Assembly (NCBI GenBank): GCA_949283205.1
Contig: CASDSD010000035.1
Location: forward strand, 1 to 54,899
Direction of reading: 5' to 3'
DNA length: 54,899 nt
From: an uncultured Alistipes sp.
GTDB taxonomy: Bacteria; Bacteroidota; Bacteroidia; Bacteroidales; Rikenellaceae
A model generated the notes under the pieces. The model did not search any database. It was not told the origin of the DNA and saw only the letters and a list, made by a program, of their open reading frames with translations. Below are positions 37,379 to 47,900 of the stretch, one piece after another. The position numbers and the translations under genes were made by a program. Every line of letters begins with the position of its first letter. The first letter of the stretch is position 1.

Positions 37379-39388
37379 ATGAAGAGATTCTTTAAGCGCT
37401 TTTTGATCGTATGCGTCGCGCTGACGGCCGCGCTGCCGTCGTGGGCGCAGCTGGAGCCCGTGAAGTGGACCACGAAGGTAAACGAGTTGGAGACGGGACT
37501 CTATCAGATAGTCTTTTCGGCCGCGGTCGACGGCGGCTGGCATATCTACGACCTGGGTCCCTACGAGCTGGGCGGCCCGATGGCTACGTCGTTCGAGTTT
37601 ACGCCCGATGCCTCCTATACGCTTGAGGGGGGCGTGTACGCCCTGTCGGAGGCGCACCGCGAGTTCGACCCCATCTACGAGATGGAGATCGGATATTACG
37701 AGAACGGGGTGCAGTTCGCGCAGAACGTGCGCAGCGAGGGCGGTGCTATGGTGGCCGTCACGGCCGACTGGATGGCCTGCAACGATACGAACTGCGTCAC
37801 GGGTGACAGGGATTTCTCGATAGCGGTGGGTGCTCCTGCGGCTCCTGCGGCGGCCGAGGCGACTGCAGATGCGGCCGAGGCGTCGGAGCCGAAGATCACG
37901 GACGCAGCCTCGGCCGCCTCGGGCGGGTCGTTGTGGGGATATATCCTGAGCGCGATAGGGTGGGCCCTTGTGGCGCTGCTCACGCCCTGCGTCTTCCCGA
38001 TGATACCGATGACCGTGTCGTTCTTCCTCAAGGGCTCGGGCTCGGCCGCCGCGGGACGCTTCCGCGCACTGATGTACGGACTCTTCATCGTGGTGCTCTA
38101 TACGGTGCCCATAGGCGTCATAATACTCATCACGTGGCTTGTCGGCGGCGATGTGGTTACGGCCGACATATTCAACTGGCTGGCGACGCACTGGCTGCCG
38201 AATATCATCTTCTTCGCCGTCTTCATGATCTTCGCCGCCTCGTTCTTCGGGGCCTTCGAGATCGTGCTGCCCGAGAAGCTGGTCAACGACAGCGACTCGA
38301 AGGCCGACAAGAAGGGTTTGGCAGGAATATTCTTCATGGCGCTGACGCTGGTGCTGGTGTCGTTCTCATGTACGGGACCCATCGTCGGCTCGGTGCTCAT
38401 ACAGTCGACGTCGGGAGAGTTCTGGACCCCCATAATCACCATGTTCGCCTTCTCGGTGGTCTTCGCGCTGCCCTTCACGCTCTTCGCGCTCTTCCCCTCG
38501 TGGCTCAAGAAACTGCCCAAGAGCGGCGGCTGGCTCAACTCGGAGAAGGTGGTGCTGGGCTTCGTCGAACTGGCGCTGGGCCTCAAATTCCTCAGCGTCG
38601 CCGACCAGACATACCACTGGGGCATCCTCGACCGTGAGGTCTATCTGGCGCTGTGGATCGTCATCTTCTCGCTGCTGGGGCTCTACCTGCTGGGCAAGCT
38701 GCGTTTCAAGCACGACAGCGAGATGCCATACCTGTCGGTTACACGGCTGGTATTGTCGATCATAACTTTCGCCTTCGTGGTATATATGATCCCGGGTATG
38801 TGGGGCGCTCCGCTGAAGGCCCTGTCGGGATACATGCCGCCGATGCAGACGCAGGACTTCGTCATGACGGCGGGCAGCGGTACGGCGGCGCAGGCATCCT
38901 CGGACTCGGCTCCCGAGACGGGTGTCAAGTACGGCGACGTGCTCAAGCTGCCGCTCGGGCTGGAGGGCTTCTTCGATCTGGAGCAGGCCGAGGCCTACGC
39001 CGCCGAGGTGGACAAACCGCTTTTCGTAGACTTTACGGGACACGGTTGCGTCAACTGCCGCGAGATGGAGTCGCGCGTGTGGTCTGACCCCCGCGTGCTG
39101 GAGCTGCTGCGCAACGAGTACGTGATTGTGGCGCTCTATGCCGACGACAAGCTCAAGGTCGACGAGAGTGACTGGGTGACGACCGATACGGGCAAGGTGC
39201 TCAAGACGCTGGGCAAGATAAACTCATATTATGCACTGAAGACCTACGGCGTGAACGCACAGCCCTATTACGTTCTCCAGGGCCGCGACGGCAAGCCGCT
39301 GGTCGAGCCACGCGGATATGATCTCGACGTGGATGCCTTCGTGCAGTTCCTGCGCAGCGGTGTCGAGGCCTACCGTAATAACAAATAG
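37379..39388 (+). CDS. dsbD: Thiol:disulfide interchange protein DsbD
   Basis: DsbD carries electrons from cytoplasmic thioredoxin across the inner membrane to periplasmic reductases. The 669-residue protein has a signal peptide (SWAQ), an N-terminal alpha domain with the Cys134/Cys139 pair (ACNDTNCV), eight or so transmembrane helices from about residue 184 with the redox cysteines Cys204 (TPCVFPMIP) and Cys331 (SFSCTGP), and a C-terminal thioredoxin domain with Cys557-Val-Asn-Cys560. An Ala/Glu-rich linker (about 152-183) joins the first two. Its likely partners include the TlpA-like lipoprotein at 10.9-12 kb. It has its own promoter and terminator. Confidence 0.95.
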   Translation: MKRFFKRFLIVCVALTAALPSWAQLEPVKWTTKVNELETGLYQIVFSAAVDGGWHIYDLGPYELGGPMATSFEFTPDASYTLEGGVYALSEAHREFDPIYEMEIGYYENGVQFAQNVRSEGGAMVAVTADWMACNDTNCVTGDRDFSIAVGAPAAPAAAEATADAAEASEPKITDAASAASGGSLWGYILSAIGWALVALLTPCVFPMIPMTVSFFLKGSGSAAAGRFRALMYGLFIVVLYTVPIGVIILITWLVGGDVVTADIFNWLATHWLPNIIFFAVFMIFAASFFGAFEIVLPEKLVNDSDSKADKKGLAGIFFMALTLVLVSFSCTGPIVGSVLIQSTSGEFWTPIITMFAFSVVFALPFTLFALFPSWLKKLPKSGGWLNSEKVVLGFVELALGLKFLSVADQTYHWGILDREVYLALWIVIFSLLGLYLLGKLRFKHDSEMPYLSVTRLVLSIITFAFVVYMIPGMWGAPLKALSGYMPPMQTQDFVMTAGSGTAAQASSDSAPETGVKYGDVLKLPLGLEGFFDLEQAEAYAAEVDKPLFVDFTGHGCVNCREMESRVWSDPRVLELLRNEYVIVALYADDKLKVDESDWVTTDTGKVLKTLGKINSYYALKTYGVNAQPYYVLQGRDGKPLVEPRGYDLDVDAFVQFLRSGVEAYRNNK

Positions 39389-39413
39389 GCGGGAGAGAAC
39401 CCGCAGAGACGGC

Positions 39414-39449
39414 ATGCGGCCAACCTTTTCGGGTTGGCCGCATGTTTTG
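39414..39449 (+). terminator. Terminator of dsbD
   Basis: ATGCGGCCAACC pairs with GGTTGGCCGCAT over six bases, followed by GTTTTG. It stands 26 bases after the dsbD stop and 22 before the convergent GH2 stop. Confidence 0.85.
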
Positions 39450-39470
39450 TATATGTATGCAGGGAACGCG

Positions 39471-42332
39471 TCAATCGTATGATATGTTGTGCAGCGCCTC
39501 GATGGTGTTGCTGCCCTGCGTGCGGAAGAGCGTCTGCAACTGCTGCGGGGTGAGGGATGTTGCGGGGGCGAAGTCGTCGGATGACATGTATCGCAGCATC
39601 GAGCGGATGAACTGCCGCACCTCGGGCAGGCCGGATACGGGGCGCAGGTCGGCCATGCAGACGAGCAGGCGGCCCTTGCCGACGGCAGCCTCGAACATAA
39701 GGCCCAGACGGTGGTTGCGCTCGATGTTGTCTATGACCTGCACGACGGGGCGGTAGCCTTCGGGCATGGCGTCAAGGATGAGCGGGTAGCTGTTCTTGAC
39801 GATGGCATACCATTGCCAGTCGGTGTGGAAGTCGGTCGGGAAGCCTTCGAATACGGGGTGCGAGGGGTCGGTCAGTATGCCGAGCGTGCCGGGCGAGGGC
39901 TCCTTTTTCATGTTGTCGCATATGGTCTTGAACATGCGATAGTTCCAGTAGTCGGTCTGGAAGAGCCCTCCCACGGTGGCGTCGGCGCACTCTGCGCGGT
40001 CGGGCATGAGAAGGACCTTCTCGCCGCGGCCGAGTGCTGCGAGCGCATCGGCGGTGTTGCGGGCGACGGTGACGCCGGCGGCGGCACTCTCGGCCTCGAT
40101 ATCGAGTTCTCCATTGTCGGGATATACCCAGAACGTGTAGCTGTTGCGGTATGGCGTACCCTTGATCTCGAGTGCGAGAGAGACCTCGTAAGGCTTGTCG
40201 GCCGTAGGGAGCAGCGTGGCTATTGTGCCGACGTCGAGCAGACCCTGTCCCTGCTGCCTCTCCATGCGTATCTTGCCGGAAGATATTGTACGGCCGTTGT
40301 CGCGGCGTGTGAGGCGCCATGCGACCTGCCGGCCCTCAAGGCTTTGCGGCGAATAGTTCGCTATGCGGATGTCGCCCAGAATATTCCGGTCGGCAACCCA
40401 GCACATGCGGTCGCAAACGAAGAGAGGGACGGTCTCGCAGCAGAACTCGCGCCATGCCTGGGGCGTGATCAGCCCCTTCGGGTCCATGAAGGCGTCGAGG
40501 ATGCCGACGTACGCCGACCCCTGCCCCGGGTAGTCCTGCAGGTCGAGCAACTGGAAGCCGCCGAAGCCGCGCGTGCGCAGGTCCATCTCTATGTCTGCGC
40601 GGTAGAGGCGCACGGCCCACTCTCCCGAGGCGCGGGCGAACTCCCCGGCCTGCTGCTCCATGCCCGCCTCGCGCAGGCGGCGGCGGAACTCCTCGAGGTT
40701 CCACGGTGCCAGCACGCCCGTATATTTCTCGATCTGCGCATAGTCGGGATATATCTGGAACTGTCCCGTCTCGTGGCTTATGACGGGGACGGGGCACGAG
40801 GCTATTGCCTGCGAGAAGTCGGTGCGGGTATTGGGGTAGGTGTTGTTGATGAAGCCTCCCTGCTCGGCGTCGGCGAAGGAGAACGAGCCGCGCGTATGTG
40901 TCGAGTAGCCGTCGCCTGCGCCGTTGCGGCATGAGACGAAGAAGTCCTCGCCCGCAGCGTGGCCGCGCGTGCCGAGATAGTTGTTCGACCCGTATGCGTA
41001 GAGGCGGCGGTCATCCTCGCGGCGGAAACGCTCCACAAGGGCATCCATGACCTTCTGGTCGCCCGACATCTCGTTGCCGAGGGCGAACATCACGAATGAG
41101 GCGTGGTTGCCGTATTCGCGCTGTATGGCTATGCCTTCGGCCTCGAGAAAGGTGTTGAGACGGTCGTCTTTGGCCGAGAGGGATCCCCATACCGGCAGCT
41201 CGGCCTGGAGGTATATGCCCTCCATGTCGGCGGCCGTGAAGCATGCCTCGGGCGGACACCATGAGTGGAATCGGCAGTGGTTGATGCCGTATTGGCGCAG
41301 CGTGCGGAAGTAGCGGCGCCACGACTCTACGTCCATGGCCGTATGTGCCGTGAGCGGGAAGACACAGGCGTCGTGTTTGCCGCGCAGGAATGTGGTGAGG
41401 CCGTTTATTGCGAACTGCGTGCCGTCGGCCGAGAAGCGGCGCAGTCCGAATGTGGCCTGCAGCTCGTCGTGCCCCTCGATGCGTGCCGTGAGACGGTACA
41501 GGGCGGGCGAGAATTCGCTCCACTCGAGGGCCTTGTCGCCCATCGGCAGCGTTATGTCGTATTCCGCCTGCCCGTGCCGCAACGTTGTCGGGACCGCCTT
41601 CACACGGTGGCGGCGCGGTGTGTTGAACGCCTCGGCCGAGAGTGTCAGGCGGCAGCCGTCGCCGATGGCGTCGGCTCCGGCAACGGTCACCTTGACGCGG
41701 GCGCTTTTGGCCTCGGGGTCGGGATATACCTTTATGTCTGCAATATGTATCACGTCGGCCGCCTCGAGTTCGATACGGCCGATGATGCCGTTCCAGTTGG
41801 TCTGCGTCGATTCGGAACAGGCGTGCGAGCTGTTGCGCACCTGCGCGGGGATGCTCTCCGAATTGTCCACACGTACGGTTATGCGGTGGCGTCCGGGGGT
41901 GAGATATTGTGTCAGGTCATACCGCTGCGGTGTCGAGATACGGTCGTCGGAGCCGACATATGTGCCGTCGATCCACACTTTCGTGGGGCGCGTGCGCTCC
42001 ATCGTGAAGGTTATGACACGACCCTGCCACGAGGCGGGTATCTCCACCTCGCGGCTGTACCATGCGGGGCCGGTGTAGGTGTAGTAGCGCGACAGGTGCG
42101 TCGTCTCGCGCCTGTTGTCGTTTGTGCGGCCCTTACGGTTCGTGTCGGTGGTCCCGGGGAGAATTACGCTCTCGGGAAGTTCGGCGGCAGGGTAGCCTGC
42201 GGCCTCGCCCGTGGCCTCGGCATCGAGGGCGAAATCCCAGCGCCCGCCGAGATCCAAGGTCTCGCGTCGCCCCTCCTGTGCAGCTATCTGTTGGCACATT
42301 GCGAGGGCGAGAATCAGTGTGAACAGTTTCAT
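39471..42332 (-). CDS. Glycoside hydrolase family 2 enzyme (beta-galactosidase/glucuronidase type)
   Basis: The 953-residue exported enzyme has a signal peptide (IAAQ). The GH2 layout follows: a sugar-binding jelly-roll (about 30-190, WDFALDAEA through NWNGIIGRIEL), an Ig-like sandwich (about 190-300), and the TIM barrel beginning at LRRFSADGTQFAINGL. The acid/base is Glu421 in LGNEMSG and the nucleophile Glu521 in VISHETGQF, 100 residues apart as in the family. A C-terminal region of about 280 residues resembles the glutamine-amidotransferase-like or beta-sandwich extension of some Bacteroidetes enzymes. It is divergent from the SusC/D operon and may degrade the same glycan; its substrate cannot be read from sequence. 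Confidence 0.92.
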   Translation of the reverse strand: MKLFTLILALAMCQQIAAQEGRRETLDLGGRWDFALDAEATGEAAGYPAAELPESVILPGTTDTNRKGRTNDNRRETTHLSRYYTYTGPAWYSREVEIPASWQGRVITFTMERTRPTKVWIDGTYVGSDDRISTPQRYDLTQYLTPGRHRITVRVDNSESIPAQVRNSSHACSESTQTNWNGIIGRIELEAADVIHIADIKVYPDPEAKSARVKVTVAGADAIGDGCRLTLSAEAFNTPRRHRVKAVPTTLRHGQAEYDITLPMGDKALEWSEFSPALYRLTARIEGHDELQATFGLRRFSADGTQFAINGLTTFLRGKHDACVFPLTAHTAMDVESWRRYFRTLRQYGINHCRFHSWCPPEACFTAADMEGIYLQAELPVWGSLSAKDDRLNTFLEAEGIAIQREYGNHASFVMFALGNEMSGDQKVMDALVERFRREDDRRLYAYGSNNYLGTRGHAAGEDFFVSCRNGAGDGYSTHTRGSFSFADAEQGGFINNTYPNTRTDFSQAIASCPVPVISHETGQFQIYPDYAQIEKYTGVLAPWNLEEFRRRLREAGMEQQAGEFARASGEWAVRLYRADIEMDLRTRGFGGFQLLDLQDYPGQGSAYVGILDAFMDPKGLITPQAWREFCCETVPLFVCDRMCWVADRNILGDIRIANYSPQSLEGRQVAWRLTRRDNGRTISSGKIRMERQQGQGLLDVGTIATLLPTADKPYEVSLALEIKGTPYRNSYTFWVYPDNGELDIEAESAAAGVTVARNTADALAALGRGEKVLLMPDRAECADATVGGLFQTDYWNYRMFKTICDNMKKEPSPGTLGILTDPSHPVFEGFPTDFHTDWQWYAIVKNSYPLILDAMPEGYRPVVQVIDNIERNHRLGLMFEAAVGKGRLLVCMADLRPVSGLPEVRQFIRSMLRYMSSDDFAPATSLTPQQLQTLFRTQGSNTIEALHNISYD

Positions 42333-42364
42333 TGGTTAGCGTGGTGGTTTTGTCTTTGCTGTTG

Positions 42365-42372
42365 CAAATGTA
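42365..42372 (-). promoter_or_regulatory. Probable -7 box of the GH2 gene
   Basis: TACATTTG on the minus strand fits TAnnTTTG, 32 bases upstream of the ATG at 42332. No clear -33 TTG. Confidence 0.55.
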
Positions 42373-42754
42373 GCGTTTTTTTCTCCGACGGCCACACGTG
42401 CAATACGAAATATGCATGCTGTCCGGCAGAAGTCGGCCCAGGCATGGCTTATATATTGAAAAAAAATTAAAAAATGCGGTGGCGAGTTCCCTCATTGGCG
42501 CTCCGGCATGCGGCCGATGTGTTCGTGGGGTGATTGTCGGTGCTTTATGCCCGCGTACCCGGAAATGATGGGTTGCCGGCATGTCGGCCTCATCCGATTC
42601 GGGTAAATTGCGGGCTGTGTATTGGCGTATCTCATAGGGTGTTATGTCGGACGCTGAATGTGCGCTCTTGTCTGTTTGAAATGAAATTTTTTATCAAAAC
42701 GAAGGAGGGTGATATAAAATCGAAAAAAATTAGAGAAAAAATATTCGTGTTTTG

Positions 42755-42784
42755 TTGTTTGAAAATAAATTTTTGATAACTTTG
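42755..42784 (+). promoter_or_regulatory. Promoter of the small transcription unit before the SusC/D operon
   Basis: TTG (42755-42757), a 19-base spacer and TAACTTTG (42777-42784) match the consensus perfectly. A transcript would start near 42790. Confidence 0.8.
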
Positions 42785-42814
42785 TTATTTGAAAAAAGAC
42801 ATGTAGGACTGAAT

Positions 42815-43003
42815 ATGCCCCAAAACAACCAACCATACGGAATCTTGCGGTGCGGATTGTACAGCGCCGTCCGCAGGAGTGAGGCGGGACTGAATCCCCC
42901 CCCCTCACGAGGCATATCATTTTGTTGTAAATTACAGTTTTATAGAGTGCTGACGCGGCGTGAAAACGCTGCCGTTTCGGTCGATGTGATCTGTTGTGTT
43001 TGA
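42815..43003 (+). CDS. Possible 62-residue protein inside the small transcription unit
   Basis: The ORF starts 25 bases after the expected transcript start (MPQNNQPYGILRCG) and its TGA lies in the loop of the terminator hairpin. Codons 28-30 are CCC CCC CCC, formed by the C9 tract, so slippage would change the reading frame. There is no signal peptide or recognisable domain; Cys and Arg are frequent. Codon use gives no strong support for or against coding. Treat as an alternative reading of the small RNA, not as an established gene. Confidence 0.3.
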   Translation: MPQNNQPYGILRCGLYSAVRRSEAGLNPPPSRGISFCCKLQFYRVLTRRENAAVSVDVICCV

Positions 43004-43030
43004 CAGAATCGCATCGACTTTTGTGTTTTG
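42980..43030 (+). terminator. Intrinsic terminator of the small transcription unit
   Basis: GTCGATGTGATCTGT (42980-42994) pairs with ACAG-A-ATCGCATCGAC (43003-43018), with one G-T pair and one bulged A, and is followed by TTTTGTGTTTTGTATTTTG. Confidence 0.75.
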
Positions 43031-43535
43031 TATTTTGTCGTGTGACGTGACGGTGCGGCTTGGATAGATTGGTTGTCTTTGTCGTTTAAGAGTCTGTTTT
43101 GTCGCGAGTGCGTCTCATGCCGGAGGTTCCGTTGAGGTTTCGGGAACGAAGCATGGCGGCAGGCCGATGGTCGAGGCGGCGCCCGAAGATGTCGCGAGCC
43201 CTCGACGCAAGAAGATTCCTGACGTGCAGCATGCCGTTGGGAAGGACGGAGCCGGAGGATGAAAGGAAATGTCGGCGGGACCGGTGAAGCCGGTGAGAAA
43301 GGATGAAACAACAACCTAATAATATATATATTAATTTGCTAACCTAAACGATTGTGCCTATGAAGTAAAACCTGCTCTCTTTTTATCCCTTACGTGATAT
43401 ACGTAGTTCGGCCGAAGATGCGGTGACCGGATGTTACAATGTTCGATGTGTCGTTTCCCCGATGCCTCGGGCAGTGTATAAGTAAATATATACGTATAAA
43501 TCAAGAAAAACCAAACCAACCTTAAATTTCTAACC

Positions 43536-44936
43536 ATGAACAGATTTGATGTGAGAAAGCCCTTATTGTCCCTGGTAGTGCTATGCGCTATGGGTATTGC
43601 GGGGTGCAGCGATGACTCGACTGGAGGCACTCAGCCGTATGACCCGTCGAAGCCTATCAAGCTGACAGACTTCTACCCGAAGGAAGGAAAGTATCAGGAG
43701 AAGGTAATTCTGCAGGGCGACAATTTCGGAACCGATCCGAGCGCCATCAGAGTTTATTTCAACCAGCGTCCGGCAGCCGTTATCGGTACCACCGGAAACG
43801 AAATCTATGTACAGGCACCGCGACTCCCGGGAGACGAGTGTACGTTGTCTGTAGCTATCGGAAAGGATTCGGTCGCATATGACGAGATATTCCTGTACGA
43901 ATCGTCAATGACCGTGGCTACGATCGTCGGTAACGGAACGAAGGTATACAAGGCCGGAACATTGTCGGAGGCACAGGTTTCGCCCTATTACTGCTGTGTG
44001 GACGAGACCGGCAATATCTTTGTGATGAGCCGAAACGGTGATACCGGTGACGTTCCTACGATCGCACGTATCGACGAGGAGAACAACGAGCTGGTGACGC
44101 TTATTTCGAACAGCTATGGTAACGTTCCCTGCGTCGACCCCGAAACGCAGATCGTGCAGTTCCCCACCGAGAATACGAACGGCTCTTTCGTGACGCTCGA
44201 CCCCAAGGAGATGTGGGCGCCGCGTTACCGCGAGATGAAGTGGCCTAACGGCATCCCCGCACAGATAACCAACGGTTACAAGCACTGTATGGTGGTGAAT
44301 CCCGACGACGGATACATCTATTGCCGTTTCTATTTCGGACACGTGGTTCGTATCGACCCCAAGAGCTACGAGACGATCGTGATCGCCGTAACGCCCCAGG
44401 GCGATACCTATGGTATGACGTTCCATCCGGACCATCCGAATATCCTGTATCTGAATATCGACAGCAACGGCCTTGCATACGAGACCCCCGAGGGAACGAT
44501 GGGTACGGCCAACAGTTTCTGCTGCATCGACGTATCGGCCTACAACGGTTATGACGATCCGACCGAGGCCCAGGCTGCATGTCTGGCCACGTTCAAGCGT
44601 CTGTCGTCGCCCCAGACCTCGGGCGGCCACCGCGACGGCAAGTTGGAGAATGCGCAGTTCCGTCGTCCGTTCCAGATGTTCTGCGACGCCGACGGTAACA
44701 TCTACATTGCCGATTGCGACAACCATTGTATCCGCCGTGTGGTTATCGACAAGGATGACTACGCTTCGGGTACCGTCGAGACGGTACTCGGCATGCCCGG
44801 TACGGGCGGTTGGCAGGACGGTACCGAAGAGGAGGCTCTGTTCCAGTATCCCCGCGGTATCGGTATCGCCGAGGACGGTACGGTATTCGTAGCCGACTAT
44901 GGCAATGCCCGTATACGTAAACTCTCGATTAATTAA
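43536..44936 (+). CDS. IPT/TIG-NHL repeat surface lipoprotein, first gene of the SusC/D operon
   Basis: The 466-residue protein has a lipoprotein signal (lipobox GIAGC). A TIG/IPT Ig-like domain follows at about 38-125 (LTDFYPKEGKYQEKVILQG, GTDPSAIRVYFN). The remainder is an NHL-type beta-propeller with repeated units such as CCVDETGNIFVMSR, FCDADGNIYIADCDNHCIRRV and GIAEDGTVFVADYGNARIRKL. Such TIG-NHL lipoproteins commonly accompany SusC/D pairs and may serve as surface glycan-binding or scaffold proteins. The next gene, SusC-like, begins 20 bases later. The ATG at 43536 begins MNRFDVRKPL. Confidence 0.88.
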   Translation: MNRFDVRKPLLSLVVLCAMGIAGCSDDSTGGTQPYDPSKPIKLTDFYPKEGKYQEKVILQGDNFGTDPSAIRVYFNQRPAAVIGTTGNEIYVQAPRLPGDECTLSVAIGKDSVAYDEIFLYESSMTVATIVGNGTKVYKAGTLSEAQVSPYYCCVDETGNIFVMSRNGDTGDVPTIARIDEENNELVTLISNSYGNVPCVDPETQIVQFPTENTNGSFVTLDPKEMWAPRYREMKWPNGIPAQITNGYKHCMVVNPDDGYIYCRFYFGHVVRIDPKSYETIVIAVTPQGDTYGMTFHPDHPNILYLNIDSNGLAYETPEGTMGTANSFCCIDVSAYNGYDDPTEAQAACLATFKRLSSPQTSGGHRDGKLENAQFRRPFQMFCDADGNIYIADCDNHCIRRVVIDKDDYASGTVETVLGMPGTGGWQDGTEEEALFQYPRGIGIAEDGTVFVADYGNARIRKLSIN

Positions 44937-44956
44937 CCTTTAACGACACAACCGAT

Positions 44957-47900
44957 ATGAAATATTCAGCATTTATATGTTCCCTATTTTTATTCGTATT
45001 AATAGGAGTGCAGTCGGTATTTGCCCAAGAGTATACGATGAAGGGTAAGGTATCGGACAGCAATGGTCCGTTGGTCGGAGCGAGCGTGGTGGTAAAGGAC
45101 AACCCCGCCATCGGTGCCATGACCGATTCCGACGGATCGTTTACCATAAAGACCAAGCGAGGCAGCACGCTTCTGTTCTCATACCTCGGATACAAGGATG
45201 TAGAGTATCTGGTGACCAAGCAGGAGCAGGACCTCGACATAAAGTTCACCGAGAGCGCCACCGAAGTGGAGGAGGTGGTTGTGACGGCACTCGGTACGCA
45301 GCGTAAGATATCTACGCTGTCAGCCGTGACGAGCGTCGATGTGAACGACCTCCAGCAGCCCGTGGCTTCGGTAGCCAACCTCCTCGGAGGACGTGTTGCC
45401 GGTGTGATCTCGACGATGACGAGCGGTGAGCCCGGTAAGAACATCGCCGACTTCTGGATCCGCGGTATCGGTACCTTCGGTGCCAACGCTTCGGCCCTGG
45501 TGCTTATCGACGGTCTGGAGGGCGATATCAACGCTCTTGACCCCGCCGATATCGAGAGCTTCTCAATTCTGAAGGATGCCTCGGCAACGGCCGTGTACGG
45601 TGTGCGAGGCGCCAACGGCGTTGTGCTCATCACCACCAAGCGCGGACAGATCGACAAGCTGGAGATCACGGCCCGTGTGGCATTCACCCTCTCGCACCTG
45701 AAGCGTCTGCCCGAGTATGTCGGAGCATACGAATATGCAACGCTTGCGAACGAGGCGCGTGCCGTACGCGGTGAGGAGCCCCTCTACTCGGATATCGAGA
45801 TGAACATTATCCGCAACGGCCTTGACAAGGACCTCTATCCCGACGTAAACTGGCAGGACGAGATTGTAAGGCACAACTCGTGGAAGCAGAGCTACTACGT
45901 CAGCGCCCGAGGCGGTGCGCAGGCTGCGCAGTACTTCCTGAGTCTGGGCGCCAGCATCGAGGATGCGGCCTACAAGCAGGACAAGTCGAGCGTTTACAGC
46001 TCTAACGTAGGTTACAACACCTATTCTTACCGTGCCAACATCGACATCAACCTGACGAAGACCACCAAGATCTACTTCGGATCGGACGGTTTCCTCAAGG
46101 TTCAGAACGAGCCCGGTGTGGCCGATACCGACTATATATGGCAGGCGCAGGCGTCGATCAACCCGCTTCGTCTTCCCATGATGTACTCTAACGGACAGAT
46201 GCCGGCCGTAGGTTCGGGATCTGAGACCTCTCCCTATGTGATGATCAACCAGATGGGTCGCCGCTCGTCGCAGGAGTTCGCCGGCAAGGTTACCCTGAAC
46301 ATCGAGCAGGACCTGTCGATGATAACCAAGGGCCTGAAGATCCGTGCCCAGGGTGCATACGACATCACCAGCTGGTTCAACGAGTCGCGTCTGATTCAGC
46401 CCGCCCTCTACGAGGCCGTGGGACGTACGCAGGAGGGTGAGCTCGTGACCATTCTCCGTGTTCCGGAGCAGGCCGCATCTTACAGCAAGAGCACCGACCA
46501 GTATCGCAAGTATCACTTCGAGAGTACGCTTAACTACGACCGCGTCTTCGGTGACGACCACCGTGTGTCGGCTCTGGTTTACTACTACATGAGCGACGAG
46601 AAGACCGCCAGCTCGGGTACTACCAACATGAACTCTATCCCGATGCGTTATCAGGGTCTGTCGAGCCGTATCACGTACGGTTTCCGCGATACCTACATGA
46701 TCGACTTCAACTTCGGTTATACGGGATCGGAGAACTTCCAGCCGGGCCGCCGCTTCGGATTCTTCCCCTCGGTGGCATTGGGATGGGTTCCCACGCAGTA
46801 TGACTTTGTCCGCAAGGCGCTGCCTTTCCTGAACTTCCTGAAGATCCGTGCGTCGTACGGTACGGTGGGTAACGACCGTCTGGCCGGTAACCAGCGCTTC
46901 CCCTATCTGACTCTGGTTAACCGCGGTTCGGTCAATCCGTTCGGATCGACCGCCGTAGAGAGCCTTGTCGAGTCGTATATCGGTGCCGACAACCTCCTGT
47001 GGGAGAAGGCTATCAAGGCCGACCTCGGTATCGAGGGACGTCTGTTCAACGACAAGGTGACGTTCGTTGTCGACTTCTTCAACGATACGCGTGACGGTAT
47101 CTTCCAGCAGCGCGTTCAGGTGCCGCAGTACGTGGGTCTTATCTCGCAGCCCTACAGTAACGTGGGTGCCATGAGAAGCTACGGTGCCGACGGTAACATC
47201 AGCTTTACGCAGCGTCTGGGCAAGAACACCTACCTCACCCTGCGTGGTAACTTCACCTACTCGAAGAACGATGTCGACAACTGGGAGGAGGCGAACCCCG
47301 CATATCCCTACCAGGAGGCTTCGGGTTATCCCTACGGCGTTGTTCGCGGTTACCAGTCGCTGGGCCTGTTCAAGGATGAGTATGATATCGAGACCAGCCC
47401 CATCCAGACCTTCGGAACGGTTATGCCGGGTGACATCAAGTATCGCGACGTGAACGGTGACGGCCGTATCGACAGCGACGATATGGTGCCTATCGCATAC
47501 AGCTTCAATCCTCTGCTGATGTACGGTTTCGGAGGTGAGTTCCAGTACAAGAACTTCACTATCGGTGTGCTCTTCAAGGGTACGGGCCGTACGGACTATT
47601 TCCGCGGCGGTACCGGTTACACTCCGTTCTATGACGGACGTACGGGTAACGTGCTGACGCAGGCGGCCGATCCCAAGAACCGCTGGATCCCGATGGATTA
47701 CGCTGTTGCCAACGGTATCGATCCGAGCCTTGCCGAGAATCCCAACGCCATCTATCCCCGTCTGCAGTACGGTCTGAACAACAACAACTCGCAGACTTCG
47801 GACTTCTGGAAGGGAGACGCACGTTATCTGCGTCTGCAGGAGGTTACGCTGAACTACAACTACAGGGCCAATGGTCTGAAGAAGGTCGGTATCTCGTCGA

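Larger units (their letters stand above)
42790..43030 (+). ncRNA. Candidate small RNA or leader transcript (about 235 bases)
   Basis: The unit is bounded by a consensus promoter and an intrinsic terminator. The middle folds easily, e.g. TGCGGA/TCCGCA around 42850-42875, and GGGACTGAAT is followed by a C9 tract at 42896-42904; GGACTGAAT occurs twice (near 42806 and 42886). It could be a trans-acting RNA, an attenuating leader for the downstream operon, or an mRNA for the 62-codon ORF at 42815-43003. I found no match by eye to 6S RNA, RNase P RNA, tmRNA, SRP RNA or common riboswitches. Confidence 0.5.
42333..43535. other. 1.2-kb region between the GH2 gene and the SusC/D operon
   Basis: No long gene. 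From left to right it holds the GH2 -7 box (42365-42372), an unremarkable stretch, the compact transcription unit at 42755-43030, a GC-rich stretch (43090-43300) with only chance ORFs, an AT-rich palindromic stretch near 43310-43350, and the leader of the TIG/NHL gene. I see no consensus promoter directly before that gene, so the operon may need an activator or alternative sigma factor, or read-through from 42784. Confidence 0.6.
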
